A stretch of 51,132 bases of DNA from Deinococcales bacterium (lineage in GTDB: Bacteria > Deinococcota > Deinococci > Deinococcales > JAAFIG01), in assembly GCA_025352125.1 (NCBI GenBank), contig JANXTZ010000029.1, positions 1-51,132 on the forward strand, given 5' to 3'. Positions 6,849 to 15,801 of the stretch are shown piece after piece. A program made the translations under genes and the position numbers. The notes beneath the pieces are model-generated. The model made no database searches. It was not told the origin of the DNA and saw nothing but the letters and a program-made list of their open reading frames with translations. The stretch's first letter is position 1. Each line of letters begins with the position of its first letter.

Positions 6849-8198
6849 ATGCCAGATTTAGGACCGTTTATTTGGATTATCGCCGCCGTCATCGTGGTTC
6901 TCGTGGTGATTCCGTTGATTGTCACCAGCTTTTTGCGCAACGTGGACGCAGGTTCGATTCGCATGGTGAGCTGGGTCAACGGTGGCACGAACATTTACCG
7001 AGGACCAGGCAAAAGCCTCGAGGTGCCGCTCTTGACCCAGGGCACAACCCTCTCGAGCAAAGCCATCAATGTTGACCTCGACATCACCGATCAGACCGCC
7101 GACATTGACGCCAATGGTATTCCGCGCCCGATCAAGATTCAGGTGCTTGCAAGCGCCATTGTCAGCGTTGGCGACACCGACGGATTGATTCGCACTGCCG
7201 CCAACAGGTACTTTGCCAAGCCAGACGATGAACAACTCAACACGCTTTCCGACCTTTTGACCAGCGCCGGACGCCGCGCCATCAACCTTTTGACCCACGA
7301 TCAGTTGTTTTCTGCCAAAACCGCAGGTCAGCGCAACGAACCTGCACCCGACAGCGAAGACGACGACCCATTGGCAATCATCATTCGCAAGGCTTGCAGC
7401 AAAGAATTGACCGATCTGGGGCTGATTTTCAACAGCCTCAACATCAAAGTCGTGCGATCTGAGGTTGCCGAAGCCCGCCGCCGTCAAAGTGCCGCCGAAG
7501 CCCAAGCCAACGCCGACATTGTGTCAACCCAACAAACCCGCCGTGCCAAAGAGGCGCAACTCGAGGCGGAACGCACGATTAGCGACAAAAGCCGTGAACT
7601 CGAGCAAACCAAAGCCTCGAATGCCAAACTGGTTGCCGAAGCCGAAGCCAGCACCCAGGACGCGCTCGCCAAGCAACGCCTTGCCGAGCTTCGCGCCACC
7701 CAGGTTGCCCAAGCCGAAGCCGACGCCTTGCGTGTGAAAGTCGCCGCCGATGCCGACGCGATGCGCGTCAAAATTGCCGCCGAAGCCGACGCGGCACGGG
7801 TTCGGATGGCAGCCCAAGCGCAAGCCGAAGCCGAAGCAATTCGGATTTTACGCGTCGGTGAAGCCAACGCCAAAAGCATTCAACTCTTCAACGAAGCCAT
7901 TTCGGCAGGTGGCGAAAATTATTTGAAATACCGCCAGATTGAACAACTGCCACAAATTGCGCAAGCCATATCGCAAGCCCTGGCGCAAGCCAAACTGGTC
8001 AGCATTTCCGGTGACGGCAAAGGCGCAGCCAGCGATGTCACCAACCAGATTGGCAACGTGATTCAGATGGTCATGGCAACCCAGTTGATCGGCAAAAGTG
8101 GCGTGCTTGATGCAATCGGAGCACAAAATACTGCGCCAAACTCGAGCTTCAAAGCCACGAACAAACCCGTTGACGGTGTGATAGACCTCAACACCTAA
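6849..8198 (+). CDS. Flotillin-like SPFH-domain protein
   Basis: 449 residues: an N-terminal membrane helix (about 5-28), an SPFH/Band-7 domain (about 30-215; GSIRMVSWVNGGTNIYRGPG.. is the typical opening), a long Ala/Glu-rich coiled coil (about 210-350, with runs of EAQAEAEA and AADADAMRVKIAAEADA) and a C-terminal flotillin-type region (NYLKYRQIEQLPQIAQAISQAL). It belongs to the YuaG/YqiK group that oligomerises on the inner face of the membrane. A strong AAAGGAGGG site lies 8 bases before the ATG. It forms an operon with the NfeD-like gene and ends at a terminator (8220-8248). Confidence 0.9.
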   Translation: MPDLGPFIWIIAAVIVVLVVIPLIVTSFLRNVDAGSIRMVSWVNGGTNIYRGPGKSLEVPLLTQGTTLSSKAINVDLDITDQTADIDANGIPRPIKIQVLASAIVSVGDTDGLIRTAANRYFAKPDDEQLNTLSDLLTSAGRRAINLLTHDQLFSAKTAGQRNEPAPDSEDDDPLAIIIRKACSKELTDLGLIFNSLNIKVVRSEVAEARRRQSAAEAQANADIVSTQQTRRAKEAQLEAERTISDKSRELEQTKASNAKLVAEAEASTQDALAKQRLAELRATQVAQAEADALRVKVAADADAMRVKIAAEADAARVRMAAQAQAEAEAIRILRVGEANAKSIQLFNEAISAGGENYLKYRQIEQLPQIAQAISQALAQAKLVSISGDGKGAASDVTNQIGNVIQMVMATQLIGKSGVLDAIGAQNTAPNSSFKATNKPVDGVIDLNT

Positions 8199-8219
8199 AA
8201 TGCTGGTTAAAAATTGGAG

Positions 8220-8248
8220 GCTCGAGCGTTCAACGCTCGAGCTTTTTT
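8220..8248 (+). terminator. Terminator of the flotillin gene
   Basis: A 10-bp stem GCTCGAGCGT / ACGCTCGAGC with loop TCA is followed by six T. The stem is again made of CTCGAG. Confidence 0.92.
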
Positions 8249-8275
8249 GATTTAACATTCTCGAAAAAGATCAGC

Positions 8276-8281
8276 TAAACT
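8276..8281 (+). promoter_or_regulatory. Leaderless -10 box of the first Uma2 gene
   Basis: TAAACT ends 6 bases before ATG 8288. Confidence 0.65.
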
Positions 8282-8287
8282 AAAACC

Positions 8288-8830
8288 ATGCTCGCGTCAA
8301 AAACCATGACCGCAGACGAGTACCTCGAGTTTGAAAAAAACTCTGAAATACGACACGAATTCGTGGACGGCAAACTGTACGCAATGGCTGGTGAAACACT
8401 GCTTCATGACGATATTGTTTTGAATATCGTCGAAGCCTTACGGGCAACCGCCCGAGCGAAAAGTTGTCAATTGCACGCCACCAACATTCAAACACTGGTC
8501 AAAGGCAATCGATACCGTTATCCAGATATTGTCGTGACCTGCGAAACCATTCACAATCCACGCTTGATTCAAGCACCCTGTTTCATTCTGGAAGTGCTTT
8601 CAGACAGCACTGCCGACATGGATCACGGCATCAAACTCGAGGAATACACCAAAATACTTTCATTGCAACGGTATGCCATCGTTTCACAAAACACCCGTCA
8701 AGTGATTGTTTACAAACGCGAGGGTGAGCGTTGGACGTTTGAAGTGCTGCTCGAAAACGGCAAAGTTGAGATTCCATGTCTTGAAACGACCTTGACACTC
8801 GAGCAAATTTACACCAATCTCGAGTTTTAA
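8288..8830 (+). CDS. Uma2-family putative endonuclease (DUF820)
   Basis: 180 residues covering the whole Uma2 domain. Seen: MTADEYLEFEK near the start, RHEFVDGKLYAMAG, the PD of YRYPDIVV, ILEVLSDSTADMDHGIKLEEYTKI and YAIVSQNTRQVIVYKREG. The D..E.V..K arrangement is the PD-(D/E)xK nuclease core. Uma2 genes are multicopy in cyanobacteria, Deinococcus and Chloroflexi, and their biological role is unsettled. It is transcribed alone from a leaderless promoter. A second, diverged member is at 48929-49498. Confidence 0.88.
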   Translation: MLASKTMTADEYLEFEKNSEIRHEFVDGKLYAMAGETLLHDDIVLNIVEALRATARAKSCQLHATNIQTLVKGNRYRYPDIVVTCETIHNPRLIQAPCFILEVLSDSTADMDHGIKLEEYTKILSLQRYAIVSQNTRQVIVYKREGERWTFEVLLENGKVEIPCLETTLTLEQIYTNLEF

Positions 8831-8920
8831 CCCCAATACGCCATTTGGCTGATCACACCTTGACTGGCTTTTTGGTGTAGACTTTTCGGATAATTTCACT
8901 GCATTGGAGGTGACACGAAT

Positions 8921-9046
8921 ATGAAAACAACTCAACCCCTTTTAACCCTCGCTTCGAGGCTCTTCGCCCTGTCTTATTCAACCAGGAGTCAAAGTGATTC
9001 ATACCGTATCAGCCTTACTGTGCAGTTCACAACACTCGAGTTTTAA
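8921..9046 (+). CDS. Possible 41-residue leader ORF before the RIO kinase
   Basis: The sequence TTGGAGGTGAC is one of the best ribosome binding sites in the window and sits about 10 bases before ATG 8921. The ORF (MKTTQPLLTLASRLFALSYS...) runs to a TAA at 9044-9046, 18 bp before the RIO kinase ATG. It matches no family known to me. It could be a small protein, a leader peptide coupling translation of the next gene, or the remnant of a longer gene. Confidence 0.35.
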   Translation: MKTTQPLLTLASRLFALSYSTRSQSDSYRISLTVQFTTLEF

Positions 9047-9064
9047 ACTTTCACTGGTGGCTTC

Positions 9065-9982
9065 ATGAGCCGCCGTCCAAGCACCCGTGACAGCAACCTG
9101 TCCTGGGATGAAAACCGTGAAGCCTTCCAAGATCGCGGGCATCGTCACGCCCGAAAACCACCGCGTCGGCGCAGCGTTGCGGCGCTCCTGTCCGAAAACC
9201 AGACCGATTACAAAGTCGAAGAACACGTCAAATTCGACGACCCTGGCTTGCAAGAACTGTTCGAGCGCGGTTTGATTCTCGAGCTTTTATGGGAACTCAA
9301 ATCTGGCAAGGAAGCCACCGTTTACGTGGTTGAGGGCAAAGAGGGACTTGCCGCCGCCAAACTCTATATTGATTCTCGGGTGCGAAGTTTTAAGAACGAC
9401 AGTCTGTACCGAGGCTCGAGGTTTATTGATGACAAACGCCTGCAAAAAGCCATCGAATTGCGTTCGAACACCGGCATTGGAGCGCAGAACGTCTTGTGGG
9501 TTCAAGAAGAATTTGGGCAGATGCACGCGCTTCAAAACGCTGGCGTTCCAGTGCCACGCCCGATTGCCTTGACCGAGGCGGGCAATGTGATCTTGATGGA
9601 ATTCATTGGCGACGAAAACGGCGCTGCACCGCGCCTGAGTGACGCCAAACTCTCTAAAACCGTCGCCGAGGAAGCCTTTCGGCAGAGTGTTCACAACATG
9701 GGTTTGATTCTGGGCGCGGGTCGGGTTCACGGCGATTACAGCACCTTTAACATTCTCTGGTGGCAGGAACGCTGCATCGTGATTGACTTCCCGCAAGTCG
9801 TGCTGGTGCAAGAAAACCCCAGCGCCAACATGATTCTCGAGCGTGACGTGGCGGGCTTGTGCCGCAGTTTTGGGCATTTTGGCTTGCGCCCAGACCCAGT
9901 GGAGACGTTAAAGCAGGTGCGCCGCGTGGCTCGAGAGGTACAGATCGCAAAGCCTTCTGAAGAATTGGCGTTGGTGTTGTGA
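9065..9982 (+). CDS. RIO1-type atypical protein kinase
   Basis: 305 residues. After a basic N-terminal extension (about 1-55) the RIO fold is clear: a flexible P-loop SGKEATVYVVEG, the lysine strand LAAAKLYI, the catalytic loop VHGDYSTFNIL (family HxDxSxxN) and the metal-binding loop VIDFPQ (family IDxxQ). RIO kinases or ATPases are universal in archaea and eukaryotes, where they act in small-subunit ribosome maturation; bacterial members have no settled role. The start is supported by a modest GGTGG site. The gene ends at a CTCGAG-containing hairpin (10001-10027). Confidence 0.88.
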   Translation: MSRRPSTRDSNLSWDENREAFQDRGHRHARKPPRRRSVAALLSENQTDYKVEEHVKFDDPGLQELFERGLILELLWELKSGKEATVYVVEGKEGLAAAKLYIDSRVRSFKNDSLYRGSRFIDDKRLQKAIELRSNTGIGAQNVLWVQEEFGQMHALQNAGVPVPRPIALTEAGNVILMEFIGDENGAAPRLSDAKLSKTVAEEAFRQSVHNMGLILGAGRVHGDYSTFNILWWQERCIVIDFPQVVLVQENPSANMILERDVAGLCRSFGHFGLRPDPVETLKQVRRVAREVQIAKPSEELALVL

Positions 9983-10000
9983 ACATCTACAATCTCATTC

Positions 10001-10027
10001 AGCCTCGATTTCAAACATCTCGAGGCT
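10001..10027 (+). terminator. Weak terminator after the RIO kinase
   Basis: AGCCTCGA and TCGAGGCT form an 8-bp stem around an 11-base loop, followed by TTTG only. Confidence 0.5.
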
Positions 10028-10103
10028 TTGAACTAAAGCAACATGAACAACCCTTTTCTGGATTTTTTGAATTATGCGATTTGCAACACGCGGAGCGCAT
10101 ACC

Positions 10104-10952
10104 ATGATTGAACATGACATCAAACCTCAACTTGAATTTCTCGAGGTACTGGTTAGCAATCTTACAGGTGACGCTCGAGTTCGGGCGCTGTGGTTGAAGG
10201 GGAGCATGGGGCGTGGGAAGGCTGACCGACACTCGGATATCGACTTGCAGATTGCCCTGCTGCCAGAGGATTCTGCGCCATTTCGCGCCGATTACGAGGC
10301 GAGACTAAACCAAATTCATCCTGTCTTGCTGCACCACGAATTGTTCGGTGGATCGATGATTGGCACGAAGCTGCTGAACTCGGGCGGTGAATTAATTTCG
10401 CTTCACAGTTTTCTCGAGACGGGAACGACATTGCAGATCGTTGAGACTCAAACCCGAGTCTTGTACGACCCGCAGGGCATCCTCGAGATTTTGCCAGCTT
10501 CAACTCCGAACCGTGAAGACATCGCTCGAGCCTTGCACGTTGAAATCTGTTACTTTTGGAATTTGCTCTCTCACCTGCCGAGCAGCATCGAACGCGGTGA
10601 AACGATCACCGCTTTACAATACCTTCACCACGAGGCGAATCAAATTATTTTCGTAAGTTCACTCGGACGTGGCAGACCGCGCGACGTTGGCGATTTGCAC
10701 TTGAACGAATTGCTCAAGCCTGTTGAGCGTCGGCAGCTCGAGAAAGCGCTCACCCTGCCCGATATTTCCCTGGCTTCGATTGTAAATGCCCATTTCGATA
10801 TGGCAAAGCAGATGTGGCACGCGGGGCGACGTGCCACCGAGAATTGGAACACCGATTATCCCGCAAAGTTTGAGCAGGCGATGCTTGAGCATGTTTCTCG
10901 AGAATTGAAACGAATTGGTTTGTGGCAAGAAGGTTTTGAAATGGGGGATTGA
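10104..10952 (+). CDS. Nucleotidyltransferase-fold protein
   Basis: 282 residues from ATG 10104, chosen over the upstream in-frame ATG at 10074 because a GGAG site lies 8 bases before it. The motif GSMGRGKADRHSDIDLQI (about residues 34-51) is the GS-x(9-12)-D-x-D signature of the DNA polymerase beta superfamily. The rest is helical and resembles aminoglycoside-type nucleotidyltransferases (GGELISLHSFLETGTTLQI, YFWNLLSHLPSSIERGE). It could nucleotidylate a small molecule or drug; the substrate is not visible. It lies 91 bp upstream of the GNAT array on the same strand and may share its regulation. Confidence 0.75.
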   Translation: MIEHDIKPQLEFLEVLVSNLTGDARVRALWLKGSMGRGKADRHSDIDLQIALLPEDSAPFRADYEARLNQIHPVLLHHELFGGSMIGTKLLNSGGELISLHSFLETGTTLQIVETQTRVLYDPQGILEILPASTPNREDIARALHVEICYFWNLLSHLPSSIERGETITALQYLHHEANQIIFVSSLGRGRPRDVGDLHLNELLKPVERRQLEKALTLPDISLASIVNAHFDMAKQMWHAGRRATENWNTDYPAKFEQAMLEHVSRELKRIGLWQEGFEMGD

Positions 10953-11043
10953 AGGAATCGTAAACTCGAGCCTCCACATCCGCCAGATGACAGATGCGAC
11001 AACACGGCACGAGCGGCGAAAATAAGACCAGGAGAATTCAATC

Positions 11044-12015
11044 ATGCAAATTCGTGGTTTTACCGAAAATGATTACGAAACGGTTGCCAATATCGAAAAA
11101 TCTGTCAACCCCGACCTTGCCGACAGCGCCGATGAACTGCGTTTTTACGATGAAACTCGAGACAAGCACCTTGTTTTCAAACGTTTTCTGGCTGAGGATG
11201 CGGGCGGCAATGCGCTTGGCGTGGGTACGTTTTCGCAATCGGCGGAACGCTATCATCCCAACAAATTTTTTGTGGACATCAATGTGCTACCCGAACACCG
11301 ACAGCAAGGCGTCGGGCGGGGGTTACTCGAGCATCTTTTAACCAAACTCGAGGATTATCAGGCAGTGACGGTCAGAGCGGTCACACGCGTGGATTGGACG
11401 CACAGTATTCAATTTCTCGAGCAAGCTGGTTTTAGCGAGGAATACCGTGCTTGGGAGTCCAGACTTGATGTGCAAGCTTTTGATGCCAGTCCATATTTGC
11501 AGCTCGAGGAACAGTTAAAACTCGAGGGGATTGAATTAAAATCTTTTGCGGATTTGACGGGAACGCCCAACTTGGCGCAAGAATTGTGGCGTTTGGACAT
11601 GGACGCCAGCCGTGACATGCCCGACCCTGAACCGTTCACCGAAACAAGTTTTGAACGTTTTGAAACCAGAGCGCTGCGCAATCCTGATTTTGTCCCAGAA
11701 GCTTTTGTGGTCGCTGTCAAGACTGGCGATGACCAGAAACTCGAGTTTTTATCCGAAAGCACCCTGTGGTGGTCTGAGGGCAAGATAGAGGCTTGGAACG
11801 GTTCAACAGGAACACGGCGCGAATGGCGCGGCAAGCAAATTGCGCTGGCGTTGAAAGTTAAAAACATTCTCTGGGCAAAAAAAATGGGCATTGCCCAAAT
11901 CAACACCTTCAACGATGATGTCAACCGTCCGATGCTCGCCATCAACGAGAAACTGGGTTTTGTCAAACAACCCGCCTGGGTGCATTTTGTACGGCATTTT
12001 GAGAGGAAGTCATGA
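11044..12015 (+). CDS. Double-domain GNAT acetyltransferase, array member 1
   Basis: 323 residues formed by two GNAT domains (about 1-150 and 160-323), the build seen in mycothiol-synthase-like proteins. The N-domain acetyl-CoA loop is intact (NVLPEHRQQGVGRGLLEHLL). In the C-domain the equivalent loop reads REWRGKQIALAL, with Gln where the second Gly belongs, while the downstream NRPMLAINEKLGFVKQP block is well kept. First of five tandem paralogues; an AGGAG site lies 9 bases before the ATG. It overlaps the next gene by ATGA. The substrate is unknown; GNAT enzymes acetylate amines of drugs, proteins or metabolites. Confidence 0.87.
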   Translation: MQIRGFTENDYETVANIEKSVNPDLADSADELRFYDETRDKHLVFKRFLAEDAGGNALGVGTFSQSAERYHPNKFFVDINVLPEHRQQGVGRGLLEHLLTKLEDYQAVTVRAVTRVDWTHSIQFLEQAGFSEEYRAWESRLDVQAFDASPYLQLEEQLKLEGIELKSFADLTGTPNLAQELWRLDMDASRDMPDPEPFTETSFERFETRALRNPDFVPEAFVVAVKTGDDQKLEFLSESTLWWSEGKIEAWNGSTGTRREWRGKQIALALKVKNILWAKKMGIAQINTFNDDVNRPMLAINEKLGFVKQPAWVHFVRHFERKS

Positions 12016-12959
12016 AGCTCAGTATTCGACCCGCCAACCCTGCCGAAGATTTCCCCGAAATTCTGGAAGTCATCAACGCCGCAAACCCGAACTTTCCAAT
12101 GACACTCGAGCGTTTGCAGCACGAGGAAGCATCTCGAGATTTGAATTTTTATTTTGCAGGTTTTGTTGCCGTTGTTGATGGCGTGATTTGTGGACTTGCA
12201 AGCGTGTTTGAAGACCCATTTGCGCACCGTGCGGGCAAACTCAATTTACAGTTACGGGTTCATCCAGAATCTTGGGATTCACGCATCGGCTCGAGTTTGT
12301 TCGAGCATGTTTTGAACCACATCAAACCGCGCAATGCCGAAGTGTTGCAATCTGGCGCGGGAGAAGATTGGACCCGAGCCATTCGTTTTTATGAAGACCG
12401 AAATTTTAGCGAAACTTGGCGGCGCACGGAATCGAGACTCGAGACAGCGAACTTTGATTTTGCGCCTTACCACCATCTCGAAACACAAATCAAAACCGCA
12501 GAAACCGAGATCAAAACCTTTTCAGAACTCGATTCTGACCCAGATCGAGATGCAAAATTGTACGAGTTGGACTGGGCGCTCTGGCAAGACATTCCGTTCG
12601 GTGAAGAGATTTCCAGACCAAGTTTTGAAACTTGGCAAAAAGAAATGATTCTGGACCCAATGTTTGAACCTGACGGTTGCCTGATTGCCGTCAAAAACAA
12701 CGAATTTATTGGATACACCAGTTTTATCAAAAATCCAAGCGGTTTTTTGATTGTCGGCATGACTGGCGTGCGGCGCCAATCTCGAGGGATTGGACTGGCA
12801 ACCCTCCTCAAACTTCGCGGCATTCGCTACGCGCAAAGCCTTGGCAACTTTGAGATCAGAACCTTCAACGACGCACCCAACACCGCCATGCTCGAGATGA
12901 ACCGCAAGCTTGGCTTTGTGCGTTTTCCTGGTTGGATTCGGTTTGAAAGGAAACTTTAG
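12012..12959 (+). CDS. Double-domain GNAT acetyltransferase, array member 2
   Basis: 315 residues and two GNAT domains. Here the N-domain loop is degenerate (RVHPESWDSRIGSSLFEHVL, no RxxGxG), but the C-domain loop is canonical (MTGVRRQSRGIGLATLLKLRGI), followed by IRTFNDAPNTAMLEMNRKLGFVRFP. This is the reverse of member 1. Its start ATG overlaps the stop of member 1, so it depends on translational coupling. The next gene starts 3 bases after its TAG. Confidence 0.86.
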   Translation: MKLSIRPANPAEDFPEILEVINAANPNFPMTLERLQHEEASRDLNFYFAGFVAVVDGVICGLASVFEDPFAHRAGKLNLQLRVHPESWDSRIGSSLFEHVLNHIKPRNAEVLQSGAGEDWTRAIRFYEDRNFSETWRRTESRLETANFDFAPYHHLETQIKTAETEIKTFSELDSDPDRDAKLYELDWALWQDIPFGEEISRPSFETWQKEMILDPMFEPDGCLIAVKNNEFIGYTSFIKNPSGFLIVGMTGVRRQSRGIGLATLLKLRGIRYAQSLGNFEIRTFNDAPNTAMLEMNRKLGFVRFPGWIRFERKL

Positions 12960-12962
12960 ATC

Positions 12963-13916
12963 ATGATCGGTATTCGTCATGCCAAAACCGAAGATTTTGA
13001 TCGGATCAGCGAGATTCAAAATCTTGTTTCGCCCGAACGCCCGCAAAGTGCCGCCGGGTTGCTCGAGGAGAGCGCAAACCTGGATTCTAAAATCAAACAA
13101 CAATTTTTTGTCGCCCTTTTTGAACACGAAATACAAGGCTTCATGATGTATACCCAGCATCAGGATCACTTTCACCCACAGCATTTCTGGCTGCGGGCAG
13201 CCGTGCGTCCAGATTTTCGCAGGCTCGGCATTGGGTCAAAATTGCTGGAAGCCATCATGCAAGAACTGACGCCCTTCAACCCAATTTTATTGCAGTGCGC
13301 CGCCCAAGAAAACCGTGATTTTACGCTGCGATTTCTCGAGCATCACGGTTTTAGCGAGGAATGGCGACGTGTCAACATGATGCTTGACCTCGAAAAGTTT
13401 GACCCTGCACCGTTCACTGGATTGATCGAAAAACTCGAGGCGCAAGGCTTTGCGTTTAAAACCATTGACCAGTTGCGCGACGACCCTGAACGCGATCAGA
13501 AACTCTGCGATCTGGGCAATGCCGTCTCGAGCGACGTGCCACTTGGAATGCCGAGCACGGATTTGAGCCTGGCGCAATTCAAGAAATCGATTCTCGAGGT
13601 TTCCTGGGCGCGAGAAGCCGCTTTTTGCGTGGCAATTTTTGACGGGCGGTACGTGGGCGTGAACAACATTGGCGTTGATTCCAACGGCAATTCGTTTGTC
13701 GATGTGACGGGCGTGCTGTCAGAATTTCGTGGGCGTGGTTTGGCGCAAGCTTTAAAATTAAAAGGCATCGGGTGGGCATTGACGCAAGGCATCAAAAAAA
13801 TGTTTACCGCCAACGATCTGGTCAACGCGCCGATGCTGGCGGTCAACCAGAAATTTGGTTTTAATCACGACCCCATCCAAATTCGTTTTGGCAAAAAAAT
13901 TCAGGAACAATCATGA
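12963..13916 (+). CDS. Double-domain GNAT acetyltransferase, array member 3
   Basis: 317 residues. Both acetyl-CoA loops look usable: AVRPDFRRLGIGSKLLEAIM in the N-domain and VLSEFRGRGLAQALKLKGI in the C-domain, with the conserved NAPMLAVNQKFGF block near the end. The linker region contains the shared LRDDPERDQKLCDLGNAVSSDVP pattern (compare DSDPDRDAKLYELDWALWQDIP in member 2). Its ATGA overlap with member 4 continues the coupling. Confidence 0.87.
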   Translation: MIGIRHAKTEDFDRISEIQNLVSPERPQSAAGLLEESANLDSKIKQQFFVALFEHEIQGFMMYTQHQDHFHPQHFWLRAAVRPDFRRLGIGSKLLEAIMQELTPFNPILLQCAAQENRDFTLRFLEHHGFSEEWRRVNMMLDLEKFDPAPFTGLIEKLEAQGFAFKTIDQLRDDPERDQKLCDLGNAVSSDVPLGMPSTDLSLAQFKKSILEVSWAREAAFCVAIFDGRYVGVNNIGVDSNGNSFVDVTGVLSEFRGRGLAQALKLKGIGWALTQGIKKMFTANDLVNAPMLAVNQKFGFNHDPIQIRFGKKIQEQS

Positions 13917-14866
13917 ACCTCGAGATACGCGCCTTCACCCGCGACGACCTGAGTGGCATTGTTGAGCTTTGGAATCTCGTGCGTCCAAATCAGCAACGCA
14001 CGCTCGACGAAGCGATTTCGGATTTGGACACGCTCGAAGCCCAGTATCAAACAACGTTTTTCGTGATTGAACTCGAGGGGCAAATTGTGGGTGCAAGCGA
14101 GATTTACCGTCATCCTGGGATGTACCACCCGCACAAGTTTTTTGGCAATATTTTCGTGCATCCAAACCACCAAAAAAAAGGGATCGGCACGGCTTTGTAC
14201 CAGCAGACGTTTCAGTTTTTAACCGCGCTCGAAGCCATCAGTTTCCGCACGCAAATCGCGGAATCGGACGCGCACAGCTTTCAGTTCGCCACAACTCGAG
14301 GATTTAGCGAATCCAAACGCGATTTTGAGAGTTTGCTCGAGGTGAAAGACTTTGATTTCTCGAGGTTTGCAGGACTTGAAAATGTTGATGGCATAGAATT
14401 TCACACGGCAAAAGAACTCGATTCGACGGTGTTCCGCCAAGCCTTTTTTGATTGTTTCACCGCCACCCGAGCCGACGTGCCGCGCTCGCAAACCGCCAGC
14501 CCGATCAGTTTGGAATTCTTTCAAGAACAGGTTTTGGGCGACGAGTATTTTCTCTGGGAAGGCACACAAATTGCGCTCGATCCAAAGACCGATGTCATCC
14601 TCGGGTTTTCGGGCGTGTACCAGGGCGCGAGGGAAGGCTGGATGGATCAGTGGTTAACCGCAACCCGCCGTGAAGCCAGAGGGCGCGGGATCGCCCTGGC
14701 ATTAAAACTTCGGGTTGTGAAATACGCGCTCGAGCAAGGCTACAGCACCATTCGCACCGACAATGACACCCGCAACGCGCCGATGCTGGCGATCAATGAC
14801 AAACTCGGTTTTGTCCGTCAAACCGCGCTGATCAGTGTCGTGAAATTCTACCGAGATAACGAATGA
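13913..14866 (+). CDS. Double-domain GNAT acetyltransferase, array member 4
   Basis: 317 residues. Both loops are intact: FVHPNHQKKGIGTALYQQTF and ATRREARGRGIALALKLRVV, and the C-terminal block is NAPMLAINDKLGFVRQ. The N-terminus (LEIRAFTRDDLSGIVELWNLVRPNQ) has the usual GNAT opening strand and helix. It overlaps member 5 by ATGA. Confidence 0.87.
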   Translation: MNLEIRAFTRDDLSGIVELWNLVRPNQQRTLDEAISDLDTLEAQYQTTFFVIELEGQIVGASEIYRHPGMYHPHKFFGNIFVHPNHQKKGIGTALYQQTFQFLTALEAISFRTQIAESDAHSFQFATTRGFSESKRDFESLLEVKDFDFSRFAGLENVDGIEFHTAKELDSTVFRQAFFDCFTATRADVPRSQTASPISLEFFQEQVLGDEYFLWEGTQIALDPKTDVILGFSGVYQGAREGWMDQWLTATRREARGRGIALALKLRVVKYALEQGYSTIRTDNDTRNAPMLAINDKLGFVRQTALISVVKFYRDNE

Positions 14867-15801
14867 AACTCGAGATTCGTCCCGCAACCCAAAACGATTA
14901 CCCAAGCATTGTTGCAATTCACAACGCAACTTGGACAGACCATCCTGTTCTCGCTGACGAACTCGAGCGTACCGATTCCAAATGCACCGAACAGAATTTT
15001 ATCAAGCGTTTCATGCTCGAGTTTGAAGGCAAAAGTATCAGTGAGGGTTCGTTTCAGCTTTTGAGCAAAAACGACTTTGCGCTCGAGTTGAACGTGCTGC
15101 CTGAGTTTCAATCACGTGGTTTTGGAAGGGCGTTTTATCAGTTTCTCGAGGCAGAATTGGAACGCTATGCACCTGAAAGAGCCTTTTGCAACCTGTACGA
15201 AATTCATCCGTTCGCGCTGCATTTTGCCCAAACACGAGGTTTTAAAGAGGTGGCGCGGGTTTACCATCAAACCTTGAAACTCGAGGGATTTGATGCCGGA
15301 TTGTTTGGGACGCTCAAACAAAATCTGAATGCAAACGGCTATCGCATCTCGAGTTTTGCCGAGTTGCAATCTGACCCAGAATATGAACAGAAATTGTACG
15401 AATTGTTTTTCAAGATCGACGCCGATGTGCCTCGTGTCCGAGAATTCGTACCAGTCGGTTTTGAGGAATTCAAACGCCAGAATCTCGAGAATCCAAAACT
15501 GCTCAAAGCCGCTTGTTTTGTGGCGATCCAAAATGGCGAGTGGGTTGGTTTATCCCAACAACGTTCGCGTCCCGATGCCACGCAACTGCACACGGGCATG
15601 ACGGGCGTGCTGCGCGAACACCGTGGGCAAAATCTGGCATTGGCGCTCAAACTTCAGGCAATAAATTATGCCATTCAGCACGGTTTTACTGCGCTTCACT
15701 CCAACAATGCCAGCACCAATACTCCGATGCTGGCAATCAACAAAAAACTTGGTTTTGAACGTTCAGCCTCACAAATCCAACTCGAGAAAAAGTTTGTCTA
15801 A
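14863..15801 (+). CDS. Double-domain GNAT acetyltransferase, array member 5
   Basis: 312 residues. The N-domain loop NVLPEFQSRGFGRAFYQFLE is intact; the C-domain loop is LREHRGQNLALALKLQAI, with Asn where the second Gly belongs, as member 1 has Gln. The NTPMLAINKKLGFERS block is kept. It is the last gene of the array. Its stop region overlaps by a few bases the end of the convergent DinB-family gene, so there is no room for a dedicated terminator. Confidence 0.86.
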   Translation: MKLEIRPATQNDYPSIVAIHNATWTDHPVLADELERTDSKCTEQNFIKRFMLEFEGKSISEGSFQLLSKNDFALELNVLPEFQSRGFGRAFYQFLEAELERYAPERAFCNLYEIHPFALHFAQTRGFKEVARVYHQTLKLEGFDAGLFGTLKQNLNANGYRISSFAELQSDPEYEQKLYELFFKIDADVPRVREFVPVGFEEFKRQNLENPKLLKAACFVAIQNGEWVGLSQQRSRPDATQLHTGMTGVLREHRGQNLALALKLQAINYAIQHGFTALHSNNASTNTPMLAINKKLGFERSASQIQLEKKFV

